Positions 1 through 5,451 of a stretch of DNA of 5,488 nt are shown here, in pieces. Made by a program: the position numbers and the translations under genes. Position 1 is the stretch's first letter, and the number at the start of each line of letters is the position of its first letter. The stretch is from the NCBI GenBank assembly GCA_001873675.1, contig MNZP01000061.1, positions 1-5,488 of the forward strand, in the 5' to 3' direction. The notes beneath the pieces are model-generated. The model was not told the DNA's origin, did no database searches, and saw only the letters and a program-made list of their open reading frames with translations. The stretch comes from Syntrophaceae bacterium CG2_30_49_12 (GTDB lineage Bacteria > Desulfobacterota > Syntrophia > Syntrophales > CG2-30-49-12).

Positions 1-136
1 TCAGGTTGTCAGGTTCACGGTTCAGGGTTCACGGCTGATTGGCTTGCGCTCTTCATATTTCTCGAGATAGCCAGCAATAGGAATCCACGTCTAACCTTGA
101 ACCGTGAACCCCGGAACTTTGAACCTGAATAGTTAC
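1..136. repeat. Inverted-repeat element, left end outside the window
   Basis: Bases 12-29 and 93-110 are inverted repeats of each other (17 of 18 positions), built from short units of the GGTTCACGGTTCA type. The first seven bases of the window (TCAGGTT) pair with 122-128, and the right end is CTGAATAGTTAC (125-136). The matching left terminus GTAACTAT would therefore lie just left of base 1, so the element probably starts about 8 nt outside the window. The arms enclose about 60 bases (35-92) with no recognisable gene. Repeats of this wording are common as dispersed non-coding elements in environmental bacterial genomes; that statement is from general knowledge. The right end abuts the broken gene at 137 and provides an in-frame TAG (130-132) just before it. 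Confidence 0.75.
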
Positions 137-144
137 AAATCATT

Positions 145-465
145 TTGCTTGAAGAAAATGCTCAGGAGGTCAACCAATTTCTCGATACGATCCAGAAGGC
201 GGGAGTCAAGCGTGTCATTGCAGATATGGATGCTGCGATCTCGTCTCCGTCGGAACAAATCATTATGGCTGCTCGCCGGCTTGTCAAAATATGCAAGAAA
301 AGAGGGATGTGGCATCAAGTGGGTGCAAGTGGCATTCAGGGGTTTCCTGAGGTCGGGTTTAGGCAACGAGTACTCAGAAGAAAACCCCAATTCATCCGTA
401 GGGTCATGTCAATCAAGAAATGTCATTTCGACCGCAGGGAGAAATCTAAGATTTCTCAGTCGTGA
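145..465 (+). pseudogene. 3' remnant of an unidentified gene, broken at both ends by repeats
   Basis: The open frame runs from an in-frame TAG in the left element (130-132) to a TGA inside the next repeat (463-465). The only candidate start near the 5' end is TTG at 145, with no Shine-Dalgarno before it, so this is probably not a complete gene. The gene-like part, about residues 1-87, contains AGVKRVIADMDAAI, then a basic helix and KKRGMWHQVGASGIQGFPEVGF, then a basic tail with KPQFIRR. The last residues are translated from the palindromic repeat and are not native. If the repeat and one copy of its GTAGGGTC flank are removed, the frame continues as RRVFDILGMIS and stops at TAA 536-538, overlapping the ATG of the glycosyltransferase gene by one base. 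That supports a real gene once translationally coupled to it. I do not recognise the family. The basic RKPQFIRR tail vaguely recalls C-termini of radical SAM proteins in glycan loci, but no catalytic motif is present to test this. Confidence 0.55.
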
Positions 466-511
466 AGACTCCTTCGAAATGACAGAGTATCGTTGACATG
501 ACAGTAGGGTC
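398..511. repeat. Palindromic insertion (MITE/REP-like) with 8-bp direct-repeat flanks
   Basis: The structure is nested. GTCATGTCAA (403-412) pairs perfectly with TTGACATGAC (493-502). After an 8-nt interval on each side, TGTCATTTCGA (421-431) pairs perfectly with TCGAAATGACA (474-484). Inside that, GAGAAATCT (439-447) pairs with AGATTTCTC (449-457), and AGTC/GACT (458-461/467-470) makes a small side hairpin. The 8-mer GTAGGGTC occurs at 398-405 and again at 504-511, bracketing the palindrome like a target-site duplication, although its last three bases overlap the outer arm. The core belongs to a widespread repeat type whose chance translation (CHFDRREKSKIS) is often annotated as protein. 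No transposase is encoded, so any mobility would need an enzyme elsewhere. Confidence 0.8.
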
Positions 512-535
512 TTTGATATCCTTGGGATGATATCA

Positions 536-540
536 TAATG
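536..540 (+). other. Ancestral TAATG stop/start overlap
   Basis: TAA at 536-538 shares one base with the ATG at 538-540. In the present sequence this TAA is not in frame with the upstream remnant. Excision of the 106 bp between the two GTAGGGTC copies (one repeat unit kept) puts it in frame. TAATG overlaps are typical of translationally coupled operon genes. The only Shine-Dalgarno-like bases for the ATG are GGGA at 524-527, 10 nt away, which is a weak site and would fit a start that once relied on coupling. Confidence 0.5.
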
Positions 541-2796
541 GGTACAGTGTTTATAAAGCGTAGGGAACTATGTTCAGCACATGAGGCAGCCAAACCGGCC
601 TGGCTGGTTTGGCTGCCTCATGTGCTTGTGGCTTGCTGGCTGCTTTATCTGGGTATCTCGATATGGCAGCATGTCCTGCATAGCGTGCAGCCCCCTCTTT
701 ATGATCCACTCGGCTATATGCAGAAAGCCATGCACTTTTGGCAGGCTCTCGAACGGGGAGAGTTGTTTAATCCGTTAAACCTTGAACCTACAAATCGGCC
801 ACCGGGCACTATTCTAATGTCTTACCCGTTCGGGTTTACACCCGATTTTCACGGATTTCACTTCCGGTCTGTATTTTTGCCTATCCTGTGTACGGTGGCT
901 GCTGTTTATATTGTGGCTGCTACAACCCGGGAAAGAACCTCCAACTGGTGGGTGGCAGCTATTGCTCTTTTGTGTTCCTCCCTTCCCATGTTCTATCATT
1001 TCGATTATATTGAAAGCATGTATAACACAACCGGATGGGGTTTAGTTGACAACTTTCAGGCAGGTATTGCCGCCATGGCAACTGCGGCAACTGTGAGAAG
1101 CCTGATGACACGGTCATTGCTATGGCTGTTATTCGGCGCCTTGCTGGCAGCCTTTACGCTTTTAATCAAACCATCCGGCCTAATGATCATGGCACTGATG
1201 GGCTTGATATGGATCATGTTTGTTGCATTGGAGTGGTTTCGGGCGTCGAAACACAATCCCCATGATTCTTCTTTGCGGGCTTATGTATTCAAGGGTGGAT
1301 CAAGTATTTTAATCATTTATATCTGCATCACTGCTCTCTGTGTCTTTTCGGGCTATCTTTCTAAGAGCAACTTTGCGTATGCGCAACAGGCATTGAAAGT
1401 AATGCGCGATATGCTTCAGCTTCCATTTCAGCAAATCCCAATATTGTTTCACAACAGTTCGGGAGAAGCGTTGCCTTTATGGGTGATTTGGGTGGGCATG
1501 CTATTTATGTATCGCTTTCTGACTGCCAGGGAAGGTGACGAGCCTTTGCCGGTCGGAGTGTTGGGGCTGTTGGTGGGTAGCCTGTTCGTGTGGAGTTTAG
1601 GGGCGTGGTATTGGCTCGTAGCGCAAGCGGGAGGCAGCCAAATCCGGTATTTCTATCCCTTCATGCTGATGGGGGTAGTTTGCATGATTCCTTCGGCTTT
1701 GTATATTTGGCCACAGGTCAACCGAATTATTCGCAAAATTTTAATGGCTATATGCTTCTTGCCGGCGCTGAATATTGGGTGGTTGCTGGCGGCGGGGGAT
1801 AGTCCGTCAATCACCTGGCAAAAAAAAGCTGGTGTCAGTATTTCAGTAGGAATAGACAGGGAAGAAGTGCGACAGGCTTACACCTTTCTACATGAATTGC
1901 GAAAAGTGAAAAAGGATGCGAAAGTTTATTCTTTTTCAAACGGGGTGCCACTCTACATTTTTGAAAATGTGGGAACGTATGAGGAAATTATACATCCAGA
2001 ACTGCCTGTTTTTCGTTCAGTAATTCCGCAGGATTGGGTGCGTGGGTTTGCTGTTCGGGTTGACGAGATACTCTCCTGCGATTATATTCTTATCAGGAAA
2101 GTCGGGAGTTCAGACGCAGGCGGCTTGTTGCCACTCAAAAAGCTTGATTCATTTGGCGCCGAAAGTTTAGCATTTCAGATCTGGTTATCTACATTGAATG
2201 CACAGTCTGGAGTTGAGACGGTTTCAGATGGTCAGGTATTGCGCTTGCTGCGCATTATTGACAGAAATGCGCTTAATCACGCTATTGACACATTTGTTTC
2301 AGCCCGCTCCTGGCGCGCCGAGTTTCTTGAAGCAAATCGGCCGGTATGGTGGAGCGCAGAGGAAGTATCCGCCTACCCCGGTGTTTTTGCTGCTGAAGAA
2401 ATTGACTTTGGGGGGATATATAAACTGCATGCATTGTCAATTAGCCGTACCTCTGACGGGGTAAAAATTGATGTCTGGTGGGAAGAACTTCGTCACGAAG
2501 AAGCGAACAACCAGCGCTACCTGTTTTTTCACCTTGTCGATAAATCGGGTAAGATCATTTATAATCAGCAAATTGAACTCTTCCCGTATAAGCTTTTGGA
2601 TGCGGAGAAAAGATGGCGGCATGGCGAGACTACATTTAATGATGTGCTGTCTGATGGTAATCTGACGTCTCTTGCCTTCGGAATATACCAGCCGAGCGGT
2701 CAGTTTCTTCTGGCTGACAAAAAAATGCTGACGGACTGGGAGGGGCGGCGTGTTTTAGTCCCCTTGAGCGCAATTTCTGATACTGTCAGGAAATGA
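538..2796 (+). CDS. Polytopic GT-C type glycosyltransferase (GT39/ArnT-like)
   Basis: 752 residues. It probably transfers a sugar from a polyprenyl-phosphate donor on the periplasmic side of the inner membrane. There are about 10-11 hydrophobic segments: roughly 22-43, 111-129, 136-150, 194-210, 213-231, 255-272, 313-328, 337-361, 371-390 and 399-419, possibly one more near 167-186. The first large loop has LYDPLGYMQKA with Asp56, where GT-C enzymes keep a catalytic acidic residue, followed by NRPPGTILMSYPFGF (86-100). Further loop acids are Asp156 and Asp171. After the membrane part comes a soluble region (about 430-600). A beta-rich domain (about 620-750) includes KIDVWWEELR, YLFFHLVDKSGKIIYNQ, RWRHGETTF and LAFGIYQPSGQFL; it resembles the C-terminal beta-sandwich seen in some bacterial GT39 proteins. 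The ATG at 538 is the only sensible start before the first membrane segment. A 21-bp inverted repeat lies within codons 13-30. Sugar and acceptor are unknown. The fold class is well supported, the exact family less so. Confidence 0.82.
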   Translation: MGTVFIKRRELCSAHEAAKPAWLVWLPHVLVACWLLYLGISIWQHVLHSVQPPLYDPLGYMQKAMHFWQALERGELFNPLNLEPTNRPPGTILMSYPFGFTPDFHGFHFRSVFLPILCTVAAVYIVAATTRERTSNWWVAAIALLCSSLPMFYHFDYIESMYNTTGWGLVDNFQAGIAAMATAATVRSLMTRSLLWLLFGALLAAFTLLIKPSGLMIMALMGLIWIMFVALEWFRASKHNPHDSSLRAYVFKGGSSILIIYICITALCVFSGYLSKSNFAYAQQALKVMRDMLQLPFQQIPILFHNSSGEALPLWVIWVGMLFMYRFLTAREGDEPLPVGVLGLLVGSLFVWSLGAWYWLVAQAGGSQIRYFYPFMLMGVVCMIPSALYIWPQVNRIIRKILMAICFLPALNIGWLLAAGDSPSITWQKKAGVSISVGIDREEVRQAYTFLHELRKVKKDAKVYSFSNGVPLYIFENVGTYEEIIHPELPVFRSVIPQDWVRGFAVRVDEILSCDYILIRKVGSSDAGGLLPLKKLDSFGAESLAFQIWLSTLNAQSGVETVSDGQVLRLLRIIDRNALNHAIDTFVSARSWRAEFLEANRPVWWSAEEVSAYPGVFAAEEIDFGGIYKLHALSISRTSDGVKIDVWWEELRHEEANNQRYLFFHLVDKSGKIIYNQQIELFPYKLLDAEKRWRHGETTFNDVLSDGNLTSLAFGIYQPSGQFLLADKKMLTDWEGRRVLVPLSAISDTVRK
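576..626. repeat. Perfect 21-bp inverted repeat inside a coding region
   Basis: Bases 576-596 are exactly reverse-complementary to 606-626, separated by 9 nt (597-605). The arms begin AGCACATGAGG and end CCTCATGTGCT. In RNA this would make a very stable stem starting 38 nt after the start codon of the glycosyltransferase. The left arm encodes the linker around residues 13-20 (SAHEAAKP). The right arm encodes the start of the first membrane segment (LVWLPHVL). No T-run follows, so it does not look like a factor-independent terminator. Confidence 0.9.
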
Positions 2797-2946
2797 TTAA
2801 CTCGTAAAGTATACGCGGACCATCTCCGGCTACCCCTTTTTACAGTTTGATTATTACTCCGGCAATTAAACATATCAAATGTCATGCCGGACTTGATCCG
2901 GCATCCACGCTAATTCTGGATTCCGGCTTTCGCCGGAATGACGGGG

Positions 2947-2975
2947 TTGACATGTATTGTTGCCGGAGTAATAAT
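2947..2975 (+). promoter_or_regulatory. Sigma-70-like promoter in the right arm of the repeat
   Basis: TTGACA (2947-2952) is a perfect -35 hexamer. After a 17-nt spacer, AATAAT (2970-2975) matches the -10 consensus at five of six positions. Transcription would start near 2982. That is downstream of the ATG at 2976 but upstream of the in-frame ATG at 2997, which has AAGGA (2988-2992) 4 nt before it. The promoter would thus yield a protein starting MDGENIF, seven residues shorter. The prediction rests on consensus match only, and the TTGACA is also part of the repeat arm. Confidence 0.5.
2965..2968 (+). promoter_or_regulatory. Shine-Dalgarno GGAG carried by the repeat arm
   Basis: GGAG lies 7 nt before ATG 2976 and supports that start for transcripts coming from upstream. 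It is inside the right outer arm (2960-2975), and the left arm (2850-2865) contains the complementary CTCC. In a read-through transcript the arms could pair and hide the site directly next to the start codon. Confidence 0.55.
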
Positions 2976-4439
2976 ATGGAAAATGACAAGGAATCTATGG
3001 ACGGGGAAAATATTTTCGCAAAAGAACACGAAAGTTACGCCAGGCATCGGGCGGAGCATTGGGATAAACTTGCCCGTCGTCCTTCCGGCGCTCTCACCAG
3101 TCATTACCGCAATCGGTTAGCCGAAATCTATAGCCATGTTGCCGGTGAATGCGAAAGCGTCCTTGAACTGGGATGCGGTCGGGGAGAGCTGCTTAAAGCC
3201 CTGAATCCACGTGAGGGTGTCGGGGTAGATTTATCGGAGCAAATGATTGTGGAGGCGCAGCGCCGTCACCCAAAACTTCAATTTATCTGCGGCGATGCCC
3301 AGACGGTCGACCTGGGTGATGTAACCTTCGACATGATCATTTTGTCTGACCTGTTGAATGATTTATGGGATGTTCAGGCTGTGCTGATGCATATCAGGCG
3401 TTATTGCAGCGAAAAAACCAGAATCGTATTAAACGTGCAGAGCCATGTCTGGGAATCCATACGTCGTCTCGCACAAACGCTGGGCCTGGTTACACCCGTA
3501 ATGCCTCAGAACTGGCTTACGCCAATCGATGTTCGCAATCTGGTCGAATTGTCGGGGTTTGATCTTGTGCGACGCTGGGAGGAAGTCCTCAGTCCACTAG
3601 CTATTCCGCTGTTTGCTCGGCTGTGTGATCGGGTTCTGGTCAGGATGCCTTTTGTTCGGAATGCGGCGCTGGCAAATTTTTACATATTGCGCATTCACCC
3701 CCAAGCGATGAAGAGGGCGCTTGCGCCGACCGTTTCCGTGATCATCGCCGCCAGAAATGAGGCTGGTCATATCGATGAACTGTTGCGGCGTATTCCTGAA
3801 ATGGGTTCTCATACGGAGATTATTTTTGTCGAGGGTAATTCCACCGATGATACTTATGGGGTGATCAAACGAGTCATTGCCGATTCCGTCAGAGACTGCC
3901 GTTTACTCAAACAACCGGGCAAGGGGAAAGGTGATGCCGTGCGTACCGGGTTTGAAGCCGCAAAGGGCGATATCCTGATGATCCTGGATGCGGATATCAC
4001 CGTTCCTCCCGAGGATCTACCCCGGTTTTTCGATGTGCTGTCTTCCGGAATCGGGGAATTCGCAAATGGCGTGCGCCTCGTTTATTCCATGGAAGACGAC
4101 GCCATGCGCTTTTTTAATGTCCTGGGAAATAAATTTTTCGGATGGGCCTTTGGCTGGCTCCTGGGGCAACCCATCAGGGATACGCTTTGCGGGACGAAAG
4201 TTCTCTGGGCAAGCGATTATCGCAAGATTTCCAGAGGCAGAAGTTACTTTGGTGATTTCGATCCTTTTGGCGATTTCGACCTGCTGTTTGGCGCTGCCAG
4301 ACTGAACCTCAAGATTGTGGAGGTCCCTATCCGCTACCGTAAACGTCGCTATGGAGAAACCAATATTCAACGCTGGCGGCATGGCTGGCTGCTTCTGAAA
4401 ATGGTGGTTTTTGCCGCGCGGCGGATCAAGTTTCGGTGA
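2976..4439 (+). CDS. Fused SAM methyltransferase - GT2 glycosyltransferase
   Basis: 487 residues from ATG 2976 (GGAG 7 nt upstream); ATG 2997 is a good alternative. The N-terminal half, about residues 40-240, is a class I SAM-dependent methyltransferase: motif I VLELGCGRG (62-70), Asp85 in GVGVDLS as the likely ribose-binding acid, GDAQ (106-109), and DMIILSDLLNDLWD (119-132). The C-terminal half, about 250-487, is a GT-A fold GT2 enzyme of the polyprenyl-phosphate sugar synthase type: SVIIAARNE (254-262), VEGNSTDDT (285-293), KGKGDAVRTGF (316-326), the metal-binding DAD (338-340) in LDADITVPPED, CGTKVLW (405-411), and FGDFDPFGDFDLL, with a basic RYRKRRYGETNI stretch near 453-464. A short hydrophobic C-terminal helix (471-480) may touch the membrane. 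It probably loads a sugar on a lipid carrier for a GT-C enzyme such as the upstream one and methylates a related intermediate; the methyl acceptor is unknown. It forms an operon with the next gene, 7 nt away. Confidence 0.88.
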   Translation: MENDKESMDGENIFAKEHESYARHRAEHWDKLARRPSGALTSHYRNRLAEIYSHVAGECESVLELGCGRGELLKALNPREGVGVDLSEQMIVEAQRRHPKLQFICGDAQTVDLGDVTFDMIILSDLLNDLWDVQAVLMHIRRYCSEKTRIVLNVQSHVWESIRRLAQTLGLVTPVMPQNWLTPIDVRNLVELSGFDLVRRWEEVLSPLAIPLFARLCDRVLVRMPFVRNAALANFYILRIHPQAMKRALAPTVSVIIAARNEAGHIDELLRRIPEMGSHTEIIFVEGNSTDDTYGVIKRVIADSVRDCRLLKQPGKGKGDAVRTGFEAAKGDILMILDADITVPPEDLPRFFDVLSSGIGEFANGVRLVYSMEDDAMRFFNVLGNKFFGWAFGWLLGQPIRDTLCGTKVLWASDYRKISRGRSYFGDFDPFGDFDLLFGAARLNLKIVEVPIRYRKRRYGETNIQRWRHGWLLLKMVVFAARRIKFR

Positions 4440-4442
4440 AGG
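4439..4442 (+). promoter_or_regulatory. Ribosome binding site within a stop codon
   Basis: AAGG (4439-4442) lies 4 nt before ATG 4447, and its first base is the last base of the fusion gene's TGA. The overlapping GGTGA (4435-4439), 7 nt from the ATG, is an alternative. Either favours ATG 4447 over the longer TTG start at 4411, which overlaps the upstream gene and adds 12 residues of no recognisable value. The tight spacing suggests translational coupling. Confidence 0.5.
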
Positions 4443-4446
4443 TGTC

Positions 4447-5217
4447 ATGCCTTTCTGGTCGGAAATACTGGCGCATCCTTTGACGAGAGGAATGTCCCTG
4501 GATGATCCAAAAACGACGGAATTACGAACGCGCATCATCAGGGAGAAGGGTTTTCTCCGTCAGATCTATGAGGAATGGTACCGACTGCTGATTGGTCATA
4601 TTCCTGATGGAGGCGGGGCAGTCCTGGAGATAGGTTCCGGCGGCGGTTTCTTGAAGGAATACCATAAGGATGCACTTGCTTCGGAGGTATTTTTCACACC
4701 TCATGTCGATGTTGTTTTTAACGCCATGACGATGCCATTCAAGGCGGCATCATTGAAGGCAATATTGATGGTGGACGTTTTGCACCATATCCAGGAGCCG
4801 GCGCTGTTTTTTAGCGAGGCGGCCCGTTGCATGACGAAAGGCGGTCGTTGCCTGTTAATAGAGCCATGGAATACGCCCTGGGCAAGATGGGTTTATCAGC
4901 ATCTTCATCATGAGCCGTTTAATCCCGATGGCGGATGGGGCATTCCGTCCACCGGTCCCTTGTCCGGCGCAAATGGCGCTTTGCCCTGGATCCTTGTCGA
5001 GCGCGATTACGACCTTTTTTGCCGGCGGTTTCCGGAATGGCGCATTTCGCTCGTTACTCCCATGATGCCGTTAGTCTACCTTCTATCCGGAGGAGTTTCT
5101 CTACGTTCTCTGATGCCGGCTTGGACCTATCAATGGATTCGCCGCATGGAAGGGAGCATTATCGGCATGGAGCGCAAGTGCGGAATGTTTGCCTTCATCA
5201 TTCTTGAGCATTTGTAA
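4447..5217 (+). CDS. Class I SAM-dependent methyltransferase (Methyltransf_11-like)
   Basis: 256 residues from ATG 4447. Motif I is VLEIGSGGG (59-67). The next strand is VFFTPHVDVVF (81-91), with no clear acidic residue at its end where many class I enzymes bind the ribose. The following parts fit the family: AMTMPFK before motif II, ILMVDVLHHIQEP (106-118) with the VLHH signature, and KGGRCLLIEPW (131-141). The segment EPWNTPWARWVYQHLHHEPFNPDGGWG (139-165) is rich in aromatic and His residues and may shape the substrate site. A moderately hydrophobic stretch (about 200-214) could contact the membrane; no signal peptide is visible. It closes the operon after the methyltransferase-GT2 fusion, so it probably methylates a sugar or lipid-linked intermediate of the same glycan. 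Substrate cannot be inferred. I see no convincing terminator after the TAA. Confidence 0.85.
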   Translation: MPFWSEILAHPLTRGMSLDDPKTTELRTRIIREKGFLRQIYEEWYRLLIGHIPDGGGAVLEIGSGGGFLKEYHKDALASEVFFTPHVDVVFNAMTMPFKAASLKAILMVDVLHHIQEPALFFSEAARCMTKGGRCLLIEPWNTPWARWVYQHLHHEPFNPDGGWGIPSTGPLSGANGALPWILVERDYDLFCRRFPEWRISLVTPMMPLVYLLSGGVSLRSLMPAWTYQWIRRMEGSIIGMERKCGMFAFIILEHL

Positions 5218-5279
5218 TATTAAGAAGTTATCTCCTTACCCATATGGGATTACTTTTATTCCGGAACTCTATGTGCTTC

Positions 5280-5451
5280 GTAACTATTCAGCCACCAAGG
5301 CACAAAGACCCAAAGAGAAGATGGATATAAATTGAATAACGGAGTTTTCTCATTAATTTCAATGTGCCATGCATTAAAAAGGCTATTATAAAGAATAATT
5401 CTATAATCTTGGTGTCTTGGTGCCTTTGTGGCAAGATACCTGAGTAGTTAC
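5280..5451. repeat. Inverted-repeat element with GTAACTATTCAG termini
   Basis: The left end is GTAACTATTCAG (5280-5291) and the right end CTGAGTAGTTAC (5440-5451); the two are complementary at 11 of 12 positions. Next inward, 5292-5316 (CCACCAAGGCACAAAGACCC...) and 5407-5431 pair at 21 of 25 positions. The right side carries 8 extra bases (5432-5439) between core and end. The roughly 90-base AT-rich interior (5317-5406) has no gene I can recognise. The outer end matches the end of the element at 1-136: 16 of 17 bases agree between 123-139 and 5438-5454. The repeat wording is familiar from dispersed non-coding repeats in environmental genomes. The flanks 5218-5279 and 5452-5488 hold no feature I can support. 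Confidence 0.8.

Larger units (their letters stand above)
2850..2975. repeat. Nested palindromic repeat element with 16-bp outer arms
   Basis: The outer arms 2850-2865 and 2960-2975 are perfect 16-bp inverted repeats (ATTATTACTCCGGCAA and its complement). After a 5-nt interval on each side come CATATCAA (2871-2878) and TTGACATG (2947-2954), matching at 7 of 8 positions. The core starts with GTCAT (2881-2885), pairing with ATGAC (2938-2942), and holds two hairpins: ATGCCGGA/TCCGGCAT (2884-2891/2897-2904) and ATTCCGGC/GCCGGAAT (2920-2927/2932-2939). The core is the widespread repeat whose chance translation is CHAGLDPAS...FRRNDG. The open frame of the downstream gene extends through it to TTG 2847, but those residues are repeat-derived and should not be annotated as protein. 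The remaining gap after the upstream gene (2797-2849) holds nothing recognisable. Confidence 0.9.

Noticed and set aside
37..95. Short minus-strand peptide inside the left element (WIPIAGYLEKYEERKPISREP)
   Set aside because: It reads like protein, but it is only about 22 codons between stops, without a start or ribosome site. It could be a fossil of an element-borne gene, but nothing supports a call.
104..496. 130-residue + strand open frame overlapping the remnant
   Set aside because: It starts inside the left repeat, ends inside the next repeat (NVISTAGRNLRFLS is a repeat translation), and has a basic Arg/Ser-rich composition typical of an out-of-frame shadow.
514..535. Two GATATC sites (515-520 and 529-534) as an operator
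   Set aside because: Each is a 6-bp palindrome and they are 14 nt apart, but in the restored ancestral frame this stretch is coding (FDILGMIS), which explains it well enough.
577..640. The 21-bp palindrome as a factor-independent terminator
   Set aside because: It is followed by TGTGGCTTGC with no T-run, and it lies inside an intact reading frame.
2847..2975. N-terminal extension of the fusion gene from TTG 2847
   Set aside because: These 43 residues are a translation of the palindromic repeat (CHAGLDPAS...FRRNDG). There is no ribosome site at 2847, and good starts lie at 2976 and 2997.
4017..4538. 173-residue minus-strand open frame
   Set aside because: It is antisense to the conserved GT2 domain and to the start of the second methyltransferase gene, and has no recognisable motif.
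5239..5260. CCCATATGGG palindrome after the last gene as a terminator
   Set aside because: As a hairpin it has about three GC pairs and a tiny loop, and it is followed only by ATTACTTTTATT, too weak to call.
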